DNA from: Litoreibacter ponti
Lineage (GTDB): Bacteria > Pseudomonadota > Alphaproteobacteria > Rhodobacterales > Rhodobacteraceae
Assembly (NCBI RefSeq): GCF_003054285.1
Contig: NZ_QBKS01000001.1
Coordinates: forward strand, 2,604,001 to 2,668,000
DNA: 64,000 bases
Reading direction: 5' to 3'
Under the pieces are notes generated by a model that searched no databases, was not told the DNA's origin, and saw only the letters and a program-made list of their open reading frames with translations. Both the position numbers and the translations under genes were made by a program. Shown piece by piece: positions 52,209 through 61,283 of the stretch; position 1 is the stretch's first letter, and each line of letters begins with the position of its first letter.

Positions 52209-54080
52209 TTATTCGGCGGCGTCTGCGATGCCTATAAAGCCGCCCGATTGCCGTTGCCAGTAGCCCGCGTAAATTCCGTCCCGCGCCAGCAGCTGGCCAT
52301 GGGTGCCGTCCTCGACAATGCGCCCGCCTTCCAGCACGACGATCCGGTCCATCCGGGCGATGGTGCTCAGCCGGTGGGCGATGGCGATGACGGTCTTGCC
52401 GTCCATCGCGATCTCAAGCGCGGACTGAATTGAGGCTTCGACCTCGGAGTCCAGCGCGCTCGTCGCCTCGTCGAGGATCAGGATCGGCGCGTCCTTTAGT
52501 AAGGCGCGCGCCAAGGCGATCCGCTGGCGCTGGCCGCCGGACAGTTTCACGCCGCGTTCGCCCAGATGCGCCTCGTACCCCTTGCGACCGCGATGGTCCT
52601 CAAGATCGAGGATGAAGTCATGGGCTTCGGCCCGCTTGGCGGCGGCGATCATCTCGGCCTCGCTCGCGTCGGGGCGTCCGTAGAGGATGTTGTCGCGGGC
52701 GGAGCGGTTGAACATCGCCGTCTCCTGCGTGACCATGCCGATCTTCTGGCGCAGGCTTTCCTGCGTCACGCCCGTGATGTCCTGCCCGTCGATGCTCACC
52801 TTGCCGCTTTCGGCGTCGTAGAGCCGCAACAGCAGTGAAACGAGCGTCGATTTCCCCGCACCGGAGGCCCCGACCAGCCCCAGCTTCTCGCCCGGCTTCA
52901 GGGTCAGCGACACGTTGTCGATGCCGCCCACGGGCTTGCCATAGCGGAAGGTTACATCGTCAAAGACGACCTCCCCCTCAGGCACTTTCAGATCCTGCGC
53001 GTCCTTCGCATCCACCAGCCCGTGGGGCGGGGTTAGCGTGCGCATGCCATCCTCGACCTCCCCGATATTGGCGTACATGCCCATCAGCGCGAAGCTGACC
53101 CAGCCCGTCATCTGCGCGATGCGGATCGACACCGCGCCCGCTGCGGCAATGTCGCCGGTCGACGCCGCGCCGGACTGCCACAGCATCACGGTGCCGCCGA
53201 TCAGCAGCACCGGCAGGACACCCGCCGCGCCCATCAGCGCAAAGCGGAAGCCGGTGGAGAGCCGCCCGAACTCCAGCGCGCGATCGCGCAGCACTGACAT
53301 GGCGTCGAGCGCGGACTGGTCCTCGAACCGGGAATGGCCAAAAAGCTTGACGGTCTTGATGTTGGTGATCGTGTCCACGACCTGTCCCGTCACCATGGTG
53401 CGCGCGCCGGCCCGCGCGGCGGAGCGTTTGCGGATGCGCGGCATGAACCAGCGGATCATGGCGATATAACCCGCGAGCCAGATCGCCAGGGCCAAGGCCA
53501 TCGCCCCGTTGATTGTGAACAGCAGCAGGATCGAGCCAAACAGCGACGCCAGAGCGAAGGCCACTACGTTAATCGTCTCGGCGGTGACCTCGGTCAGGGC
53601 GCGGGCGGTCTGCATCTGCTTTTGCGCGATGCGGCCCGCGAAATCATTGTCGAAGTAATCCACCGCGTGTCCCAGCGTCCAACGGTGCAGGCGGCTTTGG
53701 ATCAACGGGTATATGTTCGGCGGCACCACGATGCCGTTGAAGGCGGCGCTGGTGCCAAAGGCCAGCGGTCGGACGATCAGGAAGAACGCCGTGAAGCCAA
53801 GGACCAGTCCTAGGTTCTGGGAAAAGAACCCCTCCGGTCCTGATGTGGCGGCGGCGTCGATCACCCAGCCCAGCATCAGGGCCGTGACCGCTTCCATTGT
53901 GCCCGCGAAGGCCGAGAAAAGCGCGGCGACAATCAGGACAGGCCATGCGCCCGACAGACACCATTTGCAAAATGGCCAAAGCTCGCGCGGTGGCGGGGTC
54001 TCTGCCGTCGCAAACGGGGCGATGGCATCGCCCAGCCGTCGCAGAAGCGGCTCGATGAGGGTCAGGATCGGTTGCATCAT
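52209..54080 (-). CDS. ABC exporter half-transporter 1
   Basis: A 623-residue fused membrane/ATPase protein. Six helices cover about 45-330. The ATPase has 'VGASGAGKSTLVSLLLRLYDAESG', 'LSGGQRQRIALARALLKDAPILILDEATSALDSEVE' and 'IAHRLSTIARMD', all catalytic residues intact. The start overlaps the stop of the upstream exporter gene (ATGATG), so the two are made together and likely form a heterodimer. Their sequences are clearly related. Substrate unknown; drug or lipid export is usual. Confidence 0.9.
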   Translation of the reverse strand: MMQPILTLIEPLLRRLGDAIAPFATAETPPPRELWPFCKWCLSGAWPVLIVAALFSAFAGTMEAVTALMLGWVIDAAATSGPEGFFSQNLGLVLGFTAFFLIVRPLAFGTSAAFNGIVVPPNIYPLIQSRLHRWTLGHAVDYFDNDFAGRIAQKQMQTARALTEVTAETINVVAFALASLFGSILLLFTINGAMALALAIWLAGYIAMIRWFMPRIRKRSAARAGARTMVTGQVVDTITNIKTVKLFGHSRFEDQSALDAMSVLRDRALEFGRLSTGFRFALMGAAGVLPVLLIGGTVMLWQSGAASTGDIAAAGAVSIRIAQMTGWVSFALMGMYANIGEVEDGMRTLTPPHGLVDAKDAQDLKVPEGEVVFDDVTFRYGKPVGGIDNVSLTLKPGEKLGLVGASGAGKSTLVSLLLRLYDAESGKVSIDGQDITGVTQESLRQKIGMVTQETAMFNRSARDNILYGRPDASEAEMIAAAKRAEAHDFILDLEDHRGRKGYEAHLGERGVKLSGGQRQRIALARALLKDAPILILDEATSALDSEVEASIQSALEIAMDGKTVIAIAHRLSTIARMDRIVVLEGGRIVEDGTHGQLLARDGIYAGYWQRQSGGFIGIADAAE

Positions 54081-55918
54081 TCAGCGGCGTCCGTGTTGAG
54101 GAACCCGCCTGACTGGCGCGCCCAGAACCCTGCATATAGTCCGCCGCTTGCCAGAAGCTCGGAATGGCTGCCTTGCTCCACAATGCGCCCCTCATCCAGC
54201 ACGACGATCCGGTCCATATGCGCGATGGTGCTGAGGCGGTGCGCAATGGCGATCACCGTTTTTCCCTCCATGACGCCGTAAAGCGTGTCCTGGATCGCGG
54301 CCTCGACTTCCGAGTCGAGCGCGCTGGTTGCCTCGTCCAGCACAAGGATCGGCGCATCCTTCAGGATTACCCGCGCAAGCCCGATACGCTGGCGCTGCCC
54401 GCCGGACAGTTTCACGCCGCGCTCGCCCACATGGGCGTCATAGCCAGGGCGGCCTTTCGGGTCCTCGAGGTCAAGCACGAACTCATGGGCTTCGGCCCGC
54501 ATCGCGGCGGCCAGCATCTGTTCCTCGGTCGCATCCGGGCGGCCATAGAGGATGTTCTCGCGCACTGAACGGTGCAGCAGCGAGCTGTCCTGGCTGACCA
54601 TCCCGATCGCGTGGCGAAGGCTGTCTTGGGTGACCTCGGCGATGTCCTGCCCGTCGATGGTGATCCGCCCGCCCTCGGCGTCGTAGAAGCGCAGCAGCAG
54701 CTTCACCAAGGTCGATTTCCCCGCGCCGGATCGCCCGATCAAACCGACTTTCTCGCCCGCTGCGATATCAAGGCTCACGCCATCGAGCCCGCCTTTGTCG
54801 CGCCCGTAATGATGCGTCAGCCCTTCGAATGAAACCCGTCCCTCGTGCAGCTCCAGCGCAGGAGCGTCGGGCTTGTCGACCAGCGTGATGGGTTGCGCGA
54901 TGGTCTCCATCCCTTCGGCGACGATGCCGAGATTGCGAAAGAAGCTCGAGATGGCCCACATGATCCAGCCGGTCATCGCGTTCAGCCGCAGCGACAGTGC
55001 CGTTGCCGCCGCCACCGCGCCGACCGAGGCCGTGCCTTGCGCCCAAAGCCATATGGCCCAGCCGACGACCCCCACGATCAAAATGCCGTTCAGGCAGACC
55101 AGCATCACGTCCATCATCGTGAAGATCCGCATCTCGCGCGCGAAGGTCTGGCGGGTGGTCTCGATCGCTTCCTTGGCGAATTCCAGTTCTTTCTCGTGGT
55201 GGGCGAACAGCTTGACCGAGTGGATGTTGGTGTAGCTGTCCACGACCCGCCCCGTGGTCATCGAGCGCGCGTCGGAGCTGGCCTTGGAGGCGGGCGTCAC
55301 CCGCGCGATCGTCCAGCGCAGAAGGAAGCCGTAAAGGACCAGCCAGACCGCCAGCGGGATCAGCAAGCGCGGGTCGGCGTCCATCAGCAGAACCGCCGCG
55401 CCGATTACATAGGCAGAGGCGAAGGTGATCGCGTCGAACACCTGAAAGATCACCTCACCTGCCGCGGGCGGGGTCTGCATCACCCGGTTGGCGATTCGGC
55501 CGGCGAAGTCGTCCTCGAACCATCCCACGGATTGGCGCAGCACGTGCTTGTGCGCCCGCCACCGGAACAGGGTGCCGTAATTCGGCAGGATCGCGTTGTT
55601 CAGAACGGAGACATCAATCGCCTGCACAAGCGGGCGGATTATTAGAATGAAGCCTGCGGCCAGAACCAGCTCCAGCCCATAGGTCGACAGGACCTCCGCC
55701 GGGCTGCCCGAGGACATCAAATCGACGACCCGGCCCATGTAGAAGATCAGCGCGACCTCGACGAAGGCGCCGATCAGCGACAGCAGGCCCGCCACCCAGA
55801 ACAGCTTGTGGAACGGCTTGGAGTAGGCGCGAAAGAACGGCCACAACTTGCGCGGCGGCGCATCGACCTCGTCGAACGGCGCGTACGGGTCCACCAGATT
55901 TTCTAGAAAGCGGAACAT
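54077..55918 (-). CDS. ABC exporter half-transporter 2
   Basis: A 613-residue paralogue of the next gene with the same layout: six helices (about 35-320), Walker A 'GRSGAGKST', signature 'LSGGQRQRIGLARVILKDAPILVLDEATSALD' and 'IAHRLSTIAHMD'. Both ATP sites look competent, so a classic one-dead-site heterodimer is not indicated. ATG 55918 is taken (GAGGT upstream). The ribosome site lies in a perfect inverted repeat (55922-55941). Confidence 0.9.
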   Translation of the reverse strand: MFRFLENLVDPYAPFDEVDAPPRKLWPFFRAYSKPFHKLFWVAGLLSLIGAFVEVALIFYMGRVVDLMSSGSPAEVLSTYGLELVLAAGFILIIRPLVQAIDVSVLNNAILPNYGTLFRWRAHKHVLRQSVGWFEDDFAGRIANRVMQTPPAAGEVIFQVFDAITFASAYVIGAAVLLMDADPRLLIPLAVWLVLYGFLLRWTIARVTPASKASSDARSMTTGRVVDSYTNIHSVKLFAHHEKELEFAKEAIETTRQTFAREMRIFTMMDVMLVCLNGILIVGVVGWAIWLWAQGTASVGAVAAATALSLRLNAMTGWIMWAISSFFRNLGIVAEGMETIAQPITLVDKPDAPALELHEGRVSFEGLTHHYGRDKGGLDGVSLDIAAGEKVGLIGRSGAGKSTLVKLLLRFYDAEGGRITIDGQDIAEVTQDSLRHAIGMVSQDSSLLHRSVRENILYGRPDATEEQMLAAAMRAEAHEFVLDLEDPKGRPGYDAHVGERGVKLSGGQRQRIGLARVILKDAPILVLDEATSALDSEVEAAIQDTLYGVMEGKTVIAIAHRLSTIAHMDRIVVLDEGRIVEQGSHSELLASGGLYAGFWARQSGGFLNTDAAE

Positions 55919-55921
55919 CAA

Positions 55922-55941
55922 TGACCTCAGGAACGAGGTCA
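55922..55941. promoter_or_regulatory. Inverted repeat over the start region of the ABC pair
   Basis: TGACCTC-N6-GAGGTCA, perfect 7-bp arms, ends three bases before the ATG. The GAGGT ribosome site is one arm. Just upstream on the minus strand is TATATA (a possible -10), so the repeat would be at the transcript start. It could be an operator or a translation-blocking stem. Confidence 0.5.
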
Positions 55942-55957
55942 GTATATAGGCCGCATG

Positions 55958-56542
55958 CTACAGAAAAACCATGGCGGCGGAGGCGGCTAGCGCCAGTGCC
56001 ATGACGCTCATGAAGGCGCGCCACAGGCGTGGCTCTGCCAATAGCGCCGTCAGCAGCGAGCCCGCGAAGGTCCAGAACAGGCACACGAACAGGTTGATGC
56101 CGGAAAAGGCGGTGCCCAGCCGCAGCGCCTCCTGTACGGGGGTCAGCCCGATGGCATAGCCAGAGGATGCCGCCATCGCGATCACCCAGATCTTCGGATT
56201 GACCCATTGGAACAACACGGCCTCGATGAACGTAAACGGTCGATCCCGCCCTTCCGCCTGCGGCCCGCGGGTCGAGCGAAACAGCTTCCACGCCATCCAC
56301 AGGATCCACGCCGCGGCGATGATCTTGAGTGCGAAGGTCAGCGCTGGCAGGGACAGCAACACTGCACCCACCCCGAAACCGGTCAACGCCGAGGTGATCC
56401 CCACACCCGCCGCCACGCCAAGGACATGCGGCAGGGTTCGCCGAAACCCGAACCGCGCGCCGGATGCGGTGAGCAGGATCACGTTCGGCCCGGGCGAGAA
56501 CAGGCCGGCGAAGACAAAGGCGTAGAGCGGGTCGAAATTCAC
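55958..56542 (-). CDS. LysE/RhtB-family exporter
   Basis: A 194-residue protein with six helices. 'AFVFAGLFSPGPNVILLTASGARFGFRRTLPHVLG' is the LysE signature with its conserved Pro-Gly-Pro. The start is GTG 56542, overlapping the CCA-transferase stop by 4 bp. It probably exports an amino acid or a derivative; which one is not visible. Confidence 0.9.
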   Translation of the reverse strand: MNFDPLYAFVFAGLFSPGPNVILLTASGARFGFRRTLPHVLGVAAGVGITSALTGFGVGAVLLSLPALTFALKIIAAAWILWMAWKLFRSTRGPQAEGRDRPFTFIEAVLFQWVNPKIWVIAMAASSGYAIGLTPVQEALRLGTAFSGINLFVCLFWTFAGSLLTALLAEPRLWRAFMSVMALALAASAAMVFL

Positions 56543-57672
56543 AGGAGCGCGTCCCGTGTCAGCGTGAAACCCGACGCGATCCAGCGCGCCTCCAGCTCTT
56601 TGAGCTTTGCGCCCAGTTCCGGCCCACTGAGCGCGGGCATCAGGTCCGCCGCCTTCACCGGGAATACCGCCTGCGCGCCAATCTCGATCTCGTCCAAGCC
56701 GCTCAGCGGTTGCTCGAACAGGGCTGCGCGCAATAGTGCCGTGTCCTCGGCGGTCTCGCGGCCATGGCGATAGGCGATCTCAGACAGACCGTTGGTGGCC
56801 CCTATCAGATCGCGCAGCCGCGCGACCTCATCGGCCACAGTGTTGGATAGCCGCCACAGCGTTTTCAGGTCTTTCCCGCCCAAGGCCGCGATCCGGCGCG
56901 CGAGCCGTGGCGGGCGCGCAGCCTCGAGATGCACCAGAACCGGCAGACCCGTGACCTCTGCCCCCGGCATGACCCGCGCCAGAATGCCCGCTTGCGCCAT
57001 CGCGAAAACGCTGGGCGCGGGGTCGGGGGCCAGAAGCAGTTTGCTCATCTCGGCGCCCACGCGTTCGGCGGAGAGTTGGCTCAGCCCATCGGCATGGGCG
57101 GCACAGGCCGCAAGGCCTTCGGGATCAAGACCTTCTGCCGGATCGCCATAATACGCGTGAAAGCGGAAAAAGCGCAGGATGCGCAGGTAGTCTTCGGTGA
57201 TCCGCGCGCCCGCGTCGCCAATGAACCGCACGCGTCTGTCGCGCAAATCCGGCAGGCCGCCGACGGGGTCCTGCACCGCGCCGTGGCGGTCGGCATAGAG
57301 CGCGTTCATGGTGAAATCCCGGCGGGCGGCGTCGTCCTCTATCCGGTCGGAAAACGCGACCTCGGCATGGCGTCCATCGGTCGTGACGTCGCGCCGGAAC
57401 GTGGTGATCTCGTGCGGAACGCCGTCCGATACGACAGTGACGGTGCCGTGCTCGATTCCCGTCGGGACCGCTTTCAGGCCAGTGGCTTCCACGGCGGCGA
57501 TCACGTCGCCAGGTGGCGCGGCAGAGGCGAGATCAATGTCAGAGACATCGACGCCGAGGATCGCGTTGCGCACGCAGCCGCCCACGAAAAAAGCGGTGAT
57601 GTCGGCGCGCTCCAATGCGTCGAACACGCGTTGGGTCGCGGGCGCGCGCCGCCAGTCGCCGTCGATCTTCAT
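56539..57672 (-). CDS. CCA-adding / poly(A) polymerase-type nucleotidyltransferase
   Basis: A 377-residue class II nucleotidyltransferase. 'FFVGGCVRNAILGVDVSDIDLASAAPP' holds the G-G and the catalytic D-x-D. 'RRDFTMNALYAD' and 'EDYLRILRFFRFHAYYG' are the following signature helices. In this group it builds or repairs the tRNA 3' CCA end. ATG 57672 overlaps the stop of the Nudix gene (ATGA); 12 upstream codons are rejected. Confidence 0.9.
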   Translation of the reverse strand: MKIDGDWRRAPATQRVFDALERADITAFFVGGCVRNAILGVDVSDIDLASAAPPGDVIAAVEATGLKAVPTGIEHGTVTVVSDGVPHEITTFRRDVTTDGRHAEVAFSDRIEDDAARRDFTMNALYADRHGAVQDPVGGLPDLRDRRVRFIGDAGARITEDYLRILRFFRFHAYYGDPAEGLDPEGLAACAAHADGLSQLSAERVGAEMSKLLLAPDPAPSVFAMAQAGILARVMPGAEVTGLPVLVHLEAARPPRLARRIAALGGKDLKTLWRLSNTVADEVARLRDLIGATNGLSEIAYRHGRETAEDTALLRAALFEQPLSGLDEIEIGAQAVFPVKAADLMPALSGPELGAKLKELEARWIASGFTLTRDALL

Positions 57673-58268
57673 GTTGCAACCCGGTCGGCCAGAACCCGCA
57701 GCATGCACGCGGTCGCGCCCCAGATGTAATAGGGCCCGTAGGGCACTGTGTAGTAGTGCCGTCGTTGCCCCCGCCAGCGGCGGCCTTCGACCTTGAAATT
57801 CGCAGGCTCAAGAACGTGGGACAGTGGCACCGCGAAAACCTCCGCCACTTCGCCTGCCTCCGGCTTCGGCTCGAACGGATCGTCGATCATGGCGACGAAG
57901 GGTGTGACGGTGAAGCCCGTCACCGTTTCGTGGCAGGGAAGCGTGCCCAGCAGGCGCGAGGTATTTCGGGGCAGGCCGATTTCCTCTTCCGCCTCACGCA
58001 ACGCGGCATCGGACAGGCTTTCGCCTTCCTCCCGTTTGCCGCCAGGAAAGGCGATCTGGCCGGGGTGATGTTTCAACGCAGAGGACCGCTTGGTCAAAAG
58101 CATCTGCAACCTATCCGCCTGCCGGATCAGTGGCACCAGCACGGCGGCATCCCGCAGCTTGCGCCCCTCGGGCGGCGTATAGTCGGGGTTTAGGTCGAAA
58201 TCGGACGTGGCCGCGCCGGGGTTTTCCAGCGCGGCCACGATCTTGTCGAGGGTCTTACTGCCCGTCAT
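57669..58268 (-). CDS. Nudix hydrolase, CoA pyrophosphatase type
   Basis: A 199-residue enzyme. The Nudix box 'GGKREEGESLSDAALREAEEEIGL' (split over 95-118) is complete. The upstream 'LLTKRSSALKHHPGQIAFPGG' is the mark of CoA diphosphatases (NudL type). It would cleave CoA to phosphopantetheine and 3',5'-ADP. The start overlaps the hslO stop by 14 bp, so it is part of the hslO operon. Confidence 0.9.
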   Translation of the reverse strand: MTGSKTLDKIVAALENPGAATSDFDLNPDYTPPEGRKLRDAAVLVPLIRQADRLQMLLTKRSSALKHHPGQIAFPGGKREEGESLSDAALREAEEEIGLPRNTSRLLGTLPCHETVTGFTVTPFVAMIDDPFEPKPEAGEVAEVFAVPLSHVLEPANFKVEGRRWRGQRRHYYTVPYGPYYIWGATACMLRVLADRVAT

Positions 58269-59268
58269 TGGCGCCTTCGGCTTCGAACCCGAGCGTCTTC
58301 GGGTCCATCACGTAATGCGCGCCGCAGAACTGGCAGTCGGCGGTCAGGGTGCCGTCCTCCTTGGTCATATGCTCCAGGTCGCGGGCCGAATAGATCGACA
58401 TGCTCTGTCGCACCCGATCCTCCGAGCAGGTGCAGCCGAACTTGATCGACTGCGGATCGAAGACCACCGGCTTTTCCTCGTGGAACAGCCGGTAGATCAG
58501 GTCCGTGGGCGAAATGCTGGGACCGATGAGCTCCAGCTCTTCGACCGTGTCCAGCAGGATGCCGGCGCGGTTCCAGTTCTCGCCCGCATCCCCGTCAAGG
58601 ATGTCGCCCGCTTCCAATAGGCCTTCCTCGCCAGAGCCACCCTCCGGCTTCGCCATCAGAGGCGATGCCTTGGGCATATGCTGCAGCATCACGCCACCGG
58701 CGCGCCAGCTTTCCTTCTCGCCCGGCTCGGTAGAGCGACCGAAGGTCAGCGCGAACTTGGTCGGCAGCTGCTCGGACTGCGCGAAATACGTCTCGGCACA
58801 GGCCGACAGGCTGCCACCCGCCAAGGGCGTAATCCCCTGATAGGGCGTCATGTCATTGCCCTGATCAATCAGGATCGCAAAGTAGCCCTTGCCGATCTGC
58901 CCGAACGGGGCCGCATCCAGCTGCAGCCGCTCTGCGTCGTAGCTGGCATAGGCGCGGATGCGCGCGGGCGCGCCATCCTCGGTCGGGCCGTAGTAATCCG
59001 TCGCGATCAGTCGCAATGGGCCGTCGCCGCGCACCTGCAAGGACAGCTTCCAGCGCAGCTTGATCGTCTGCCCGATCAATGCGGTCAGCATCGTGGCTTC
59101 GGCCACGGCGGCTTCGACCACCGGCGGGTAGTCGTGTTGCGCCAGCACCTGATCAAGCACGCCATCCAGGCGCGCAACGCGCCCGCGGATGTCGCTCAGA
59201 TCAAGCTGGAATGGCAGGACGGTGTCGTCCCACGCGATTTTCTGTCCAAGGTTCGTGTGGGGAGTCAT
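58255..59268 (-). CDS. hslO: Redox-regulated chaperone Hsp33
   Basis: A 337-residue Hsp33, activated by oxidation when its zinc is lost. The zinc Cys are in 'FGCTCSEDRV' and 'ADCQFCGAHYVMD' near the C-terminus. The N-terminal part has 'GRVARLDGVLDQVLAQHDYPPVV', typical of alphaproteobacterial members. AAGGAAA precedes the ATG. It heads the leftward operon with Nudix, CCA transferase and LysE genes. Confidence 0.95.
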   Translation of the reverse strand: MTPHTNLGQKIAWDDTVLPFQLDLSDIRGRVARLDGVLDQVLAQHDYPPVVEAAVAEATMLTALIGQTIKLRWKLSLQVRGDGPLRLIATDYYGPTEDGAPARIRAYASYDAERLQLDAAPFGQIGKGYFAILIDQGNDMTPYQGITPLAGGSLSACAETYFAQSEQLPTKFALTFGRSTEPGEKESWRAGGVMLQHMPKASPLMAKPEGGSGEEGLLEAGDILDGDAGENWNRAGILLDTVEELELIGPSISPTDLIYRLFHEEKPVVFDPQSIKFGCTCSEDRVRQSMSIYSARDLEHMTKEDGTLTADCQFCGAHYVMDPKTLGFEAEGANDGQ

Positions 59269-59369
59269 GGGGTTTCCTTACGCCTTGAGGGTTGGCATAC
59301 CGCGTCTATATAGGCGCGGCAATGGGCGGCCCAAGTGGGCTGCGCGTCGCGCATGGCGGGGTTGCATTC

Positions 59370-59816
59370 ATGATCAGGCGGTTCGGCGAGGCATATGTGG
59401 CGGGCAAGCCCTATCGGCATCGGCCCGGGGCTTACGCAATTCTGTGGGATGGCGCGGCGATGCTGGCCACCGTTCAGTCAGAGCGCGAGGTGCCGGCCGA
59501 GTTGCAGTTGCCCGGCGGCGGCATCGACCCGGGCGAGCACCCGATCCCCGCTCTCCACCGCGAAGTTCTCGAAGAGACGGGCTGGTCAATTGCCGCCCCC
59601 CGCAGGCTTGGTGCGTTCCGACGCTTCGTGTTCATGCCGGAGTACGGTTATTGGGCGGAGAAGCTCTGCCACGTATACATCGCCAAGCCCGTTCGTCGCC
59701 ACTGTGCGCCCAGCGAGCCGGGGCATTACGCAGTCTGGCTTTCGCCGGAAGATGCGGTTGAAAACCTTGGCAATGACGGTGACCGGCACTTCGTGCGGCA
59801 GGTCTTCGATCTGTAG
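59370..59816 (+). CDS. Nudix hydrolase
   Basis: A 148-residue protein with a full Nudix box ('GGGIDPGEHPIPALHREVLEETGW', split at about 50-73). 'YRHRPGAYAILWDGAAML' at the start matches small Nudix proteins. ATG 59370 fits the family length and start; ATG 59322 and a TTG further up are less likely. It is divergent from hslO. It probably hydrolyses a nucleoside diphosphate derivative; substrate unknown. Confidence 0.85.
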   Translation: MIRRFGEAYVAGKPYRHRPGAYAILWDGAAMLATVQSEREVPAELQLPGGGIDPGEHPIPALHREVLEETGWSIAAPRRLGAFRRFVFMPEYGYWAEKLCHVYIAKPVRRHCAPSEPGHYAVWLSPEDAVENLGNDGDRHFVRQVFDL

Positions 59817-59821
59817 ACCAC

Positions 59822-59839
59822 CACCCCGCTAGCGGGGTG
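59822..59839. terminator. Palindrome between converging genes
   Basis: An 18-bp perfect palindrome centred on CTAG spans the phosphatase stop codon, six bases after the Nudix gene. As RNA it folds to a GC-rich hairpin from either strand, but there is no T-run. It is probably a weak bidirectional end signal. Confidence 0.4.
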
Positions 59840-61148
59840 CATGGGCGGTGAAGTCGAAGATCGCGGCCGACACGTCGTCGCCGAACTCATCACCCCCCGC
59901 AAAGGTGGTCAACTGGTCAAGCAAGCTCGACAGAACCTCCGGGCCGGTCTGGGCCCGGCTCTTGGTCAGCCACTGCGCAAGGCCTTCCTCTTCCAGCATA
60001 TCGCCCTTGGGCGAGGCGCATTCGGTGATGCCGTCCGAGTACAGGACAAGCCGGTCGCCCGGCTGCAACTGGGTCTCGAAGCTTTCGAACGGGGCCTCGG
60101 GGATCAGGCCAACCGGCATGCCCCCATCGCCCAGCAGGGTGGTCGAGCCATCCTCGTGCACAAGGATCGGATGTGGATGCCCCGCCTGAACACAGCGCAT
60201 CTTGCCGTCGGTCAGGTCGATGATCGACAGGGCGATGGTGAAATAATGCTCGGTCTCCAGCTCGCGCAGCAGCAGCTCGTTGAGATCGCTGACCGTGTCA
60301 GCCGGGTCGCGCGCCCGGAAACCGCCGGTCGGATCCTGCTCCAACGCCATGTTGTGGTCCGGCGTCAGCCCAGACAGGTAGCCTGCAAGGCGCGCGGTCA
60401 TCAGGGCAGAGGTGACGCCATGACCGGACACATCCAGCGAGAAGACCCCGATCTGCCGCGAATTGACCCGAAACTGCCCCACAAGATCGCCACCGACATG
60501 GCCGCTGGGAGTCAGGTTCAACGCGATCCGGCCTTCGGAGAATTGAATGTCCGTTTCGCGCACGAGCGATTGCTGAAGATGGCGCGCCTCTGACAGGTCG
60601 TGGTTGAGGGCATCATAAAGCGTCTCGATCCGTCGCAAGGCCGTGTTGACGATCTGGTTCTTGTCGATCAGCTCCGCCTGCATCTTCAGAATACGCTCCC
60701 CGGCGCGAAGTCGTGCGCGCAGCTCGCCGGAGGCTACTGGTTTCGTCAGGAAATCATCGGCGCCGGAGTTCAGACCTTTGGCAATCTCGGCGCTTTCACC
60801 CTTGCTGGTGAGCAGGATGAAATAGCCGTACCCCTCCCGCGCCATCGACCGGAAGGCGCGGCAGAACTCGGGGCCGGACATGCCCGGCATCATCCAGTCG
60901 CTCAGGATCAGGGAGACGTCATGGCGCGCGCACATCTCAAGCCCTTCAGCACCGGATTCGGCTTCCAGCACCTCGTACCCGGCTTTTCGCAGTGTGGCGG
61001 AAAGCAGTTTGCGCTGCATGCGGCTATCGTCGACGACGAGAATCTTCAGCGGCAACGCCGGATCGGTGTCTGAGACATCGACCCAATCGTCCGGGGTATC
61101 CGTGTTTTTCTCACCGACAGGCGAGATGGCTGAGTTTGCGCGCAACAT
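59829..61148 (-). CDS. Response regulator with SpoIIE/PP2C phosphatase domain (RbaY/RsbU-like)
   Basis: A 439-residue protein. The receiver (about 34-155) has 'ILVVDDSRMQRKLL', acceptor Asp in 'LILSDWMMPGMSG', 'LLTSKGES' and 'DFLTKPV'. A helical linker leads to a SpoIIE-type PP2C domain with 'SGHVGGDLVGQF', 'VFSLDVSGHGVTSALMTARL' and 'SDGITECAS' metal-binding residues. This is the layout of RsbU-type activators and of RbaY in Rhodobacter capsulatus, which controls an anti-sigma switch. No anti-sigma or antagonist gene is adjacent. It is divergent from an Hpt gene. Confidence 0.88.
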   Translation of the reverse strand: MLRANSAISPVGEKNTDTPDDWVDVSDTDPALPLKILVVDDSRMQRKLLSATLRKAGYEVLEAESGAEGLEMCARHDVSLILSDWMMPGMSGPEFCRAFRSMAREGYGYFILLTSKGESAEIAKGLNSGADDFLTKPVASGELRARLRAGERILKMQAELIDKNQIVNTALRRIETLYDALNHDLSEARHLQQSLVRETDIQFSEGRIALNLTPSGHVGGDLVGQFRVNSRQIGVFSLDVSGHGVTSALMTARLAGYLSGLTPDHNMALEQDPTGGFRARDPADTVSDLNELLLRELETEHYFTIALSIIDLTDGKMRCVQAGHPHPILVHEDGSTTLLGDGGMPVGLIPEAPFESFETQLQPGDRLVLYSDGITECASPKGDMLEEEGLAQWLTKSRAQTGPEVLSSLLDQLTTFAGGDEFGDDVSAAIFDFTAHAPR

Positions 61149-61283
61149 GGCGTCTGAGTGCCCGATGCGCCTTAACAAGCAGTGAAAGGGCGAATTGTAA
61201 TGAATAAAATCCGGCCCATTACGCTTCGTTAAGGTCTGCTGGTTCAACTGTCGCGGACCCGAAGGGATTGGGAAAGGCAGTGC
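61149..61283. promoter_or_regulatory. Divergent phosphatase/Hpt control region
   Basis: A 135-bp gap with an inverted pair CCTTAAC (61170-61176) and GTTAAGG (61228-61234), perfect 7-bp arms 51 bp apart. Each arm contains TTAAC, the CtrA half-site core. The central part is AT-rich and can hold both promoters. Confidence 0.4.
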
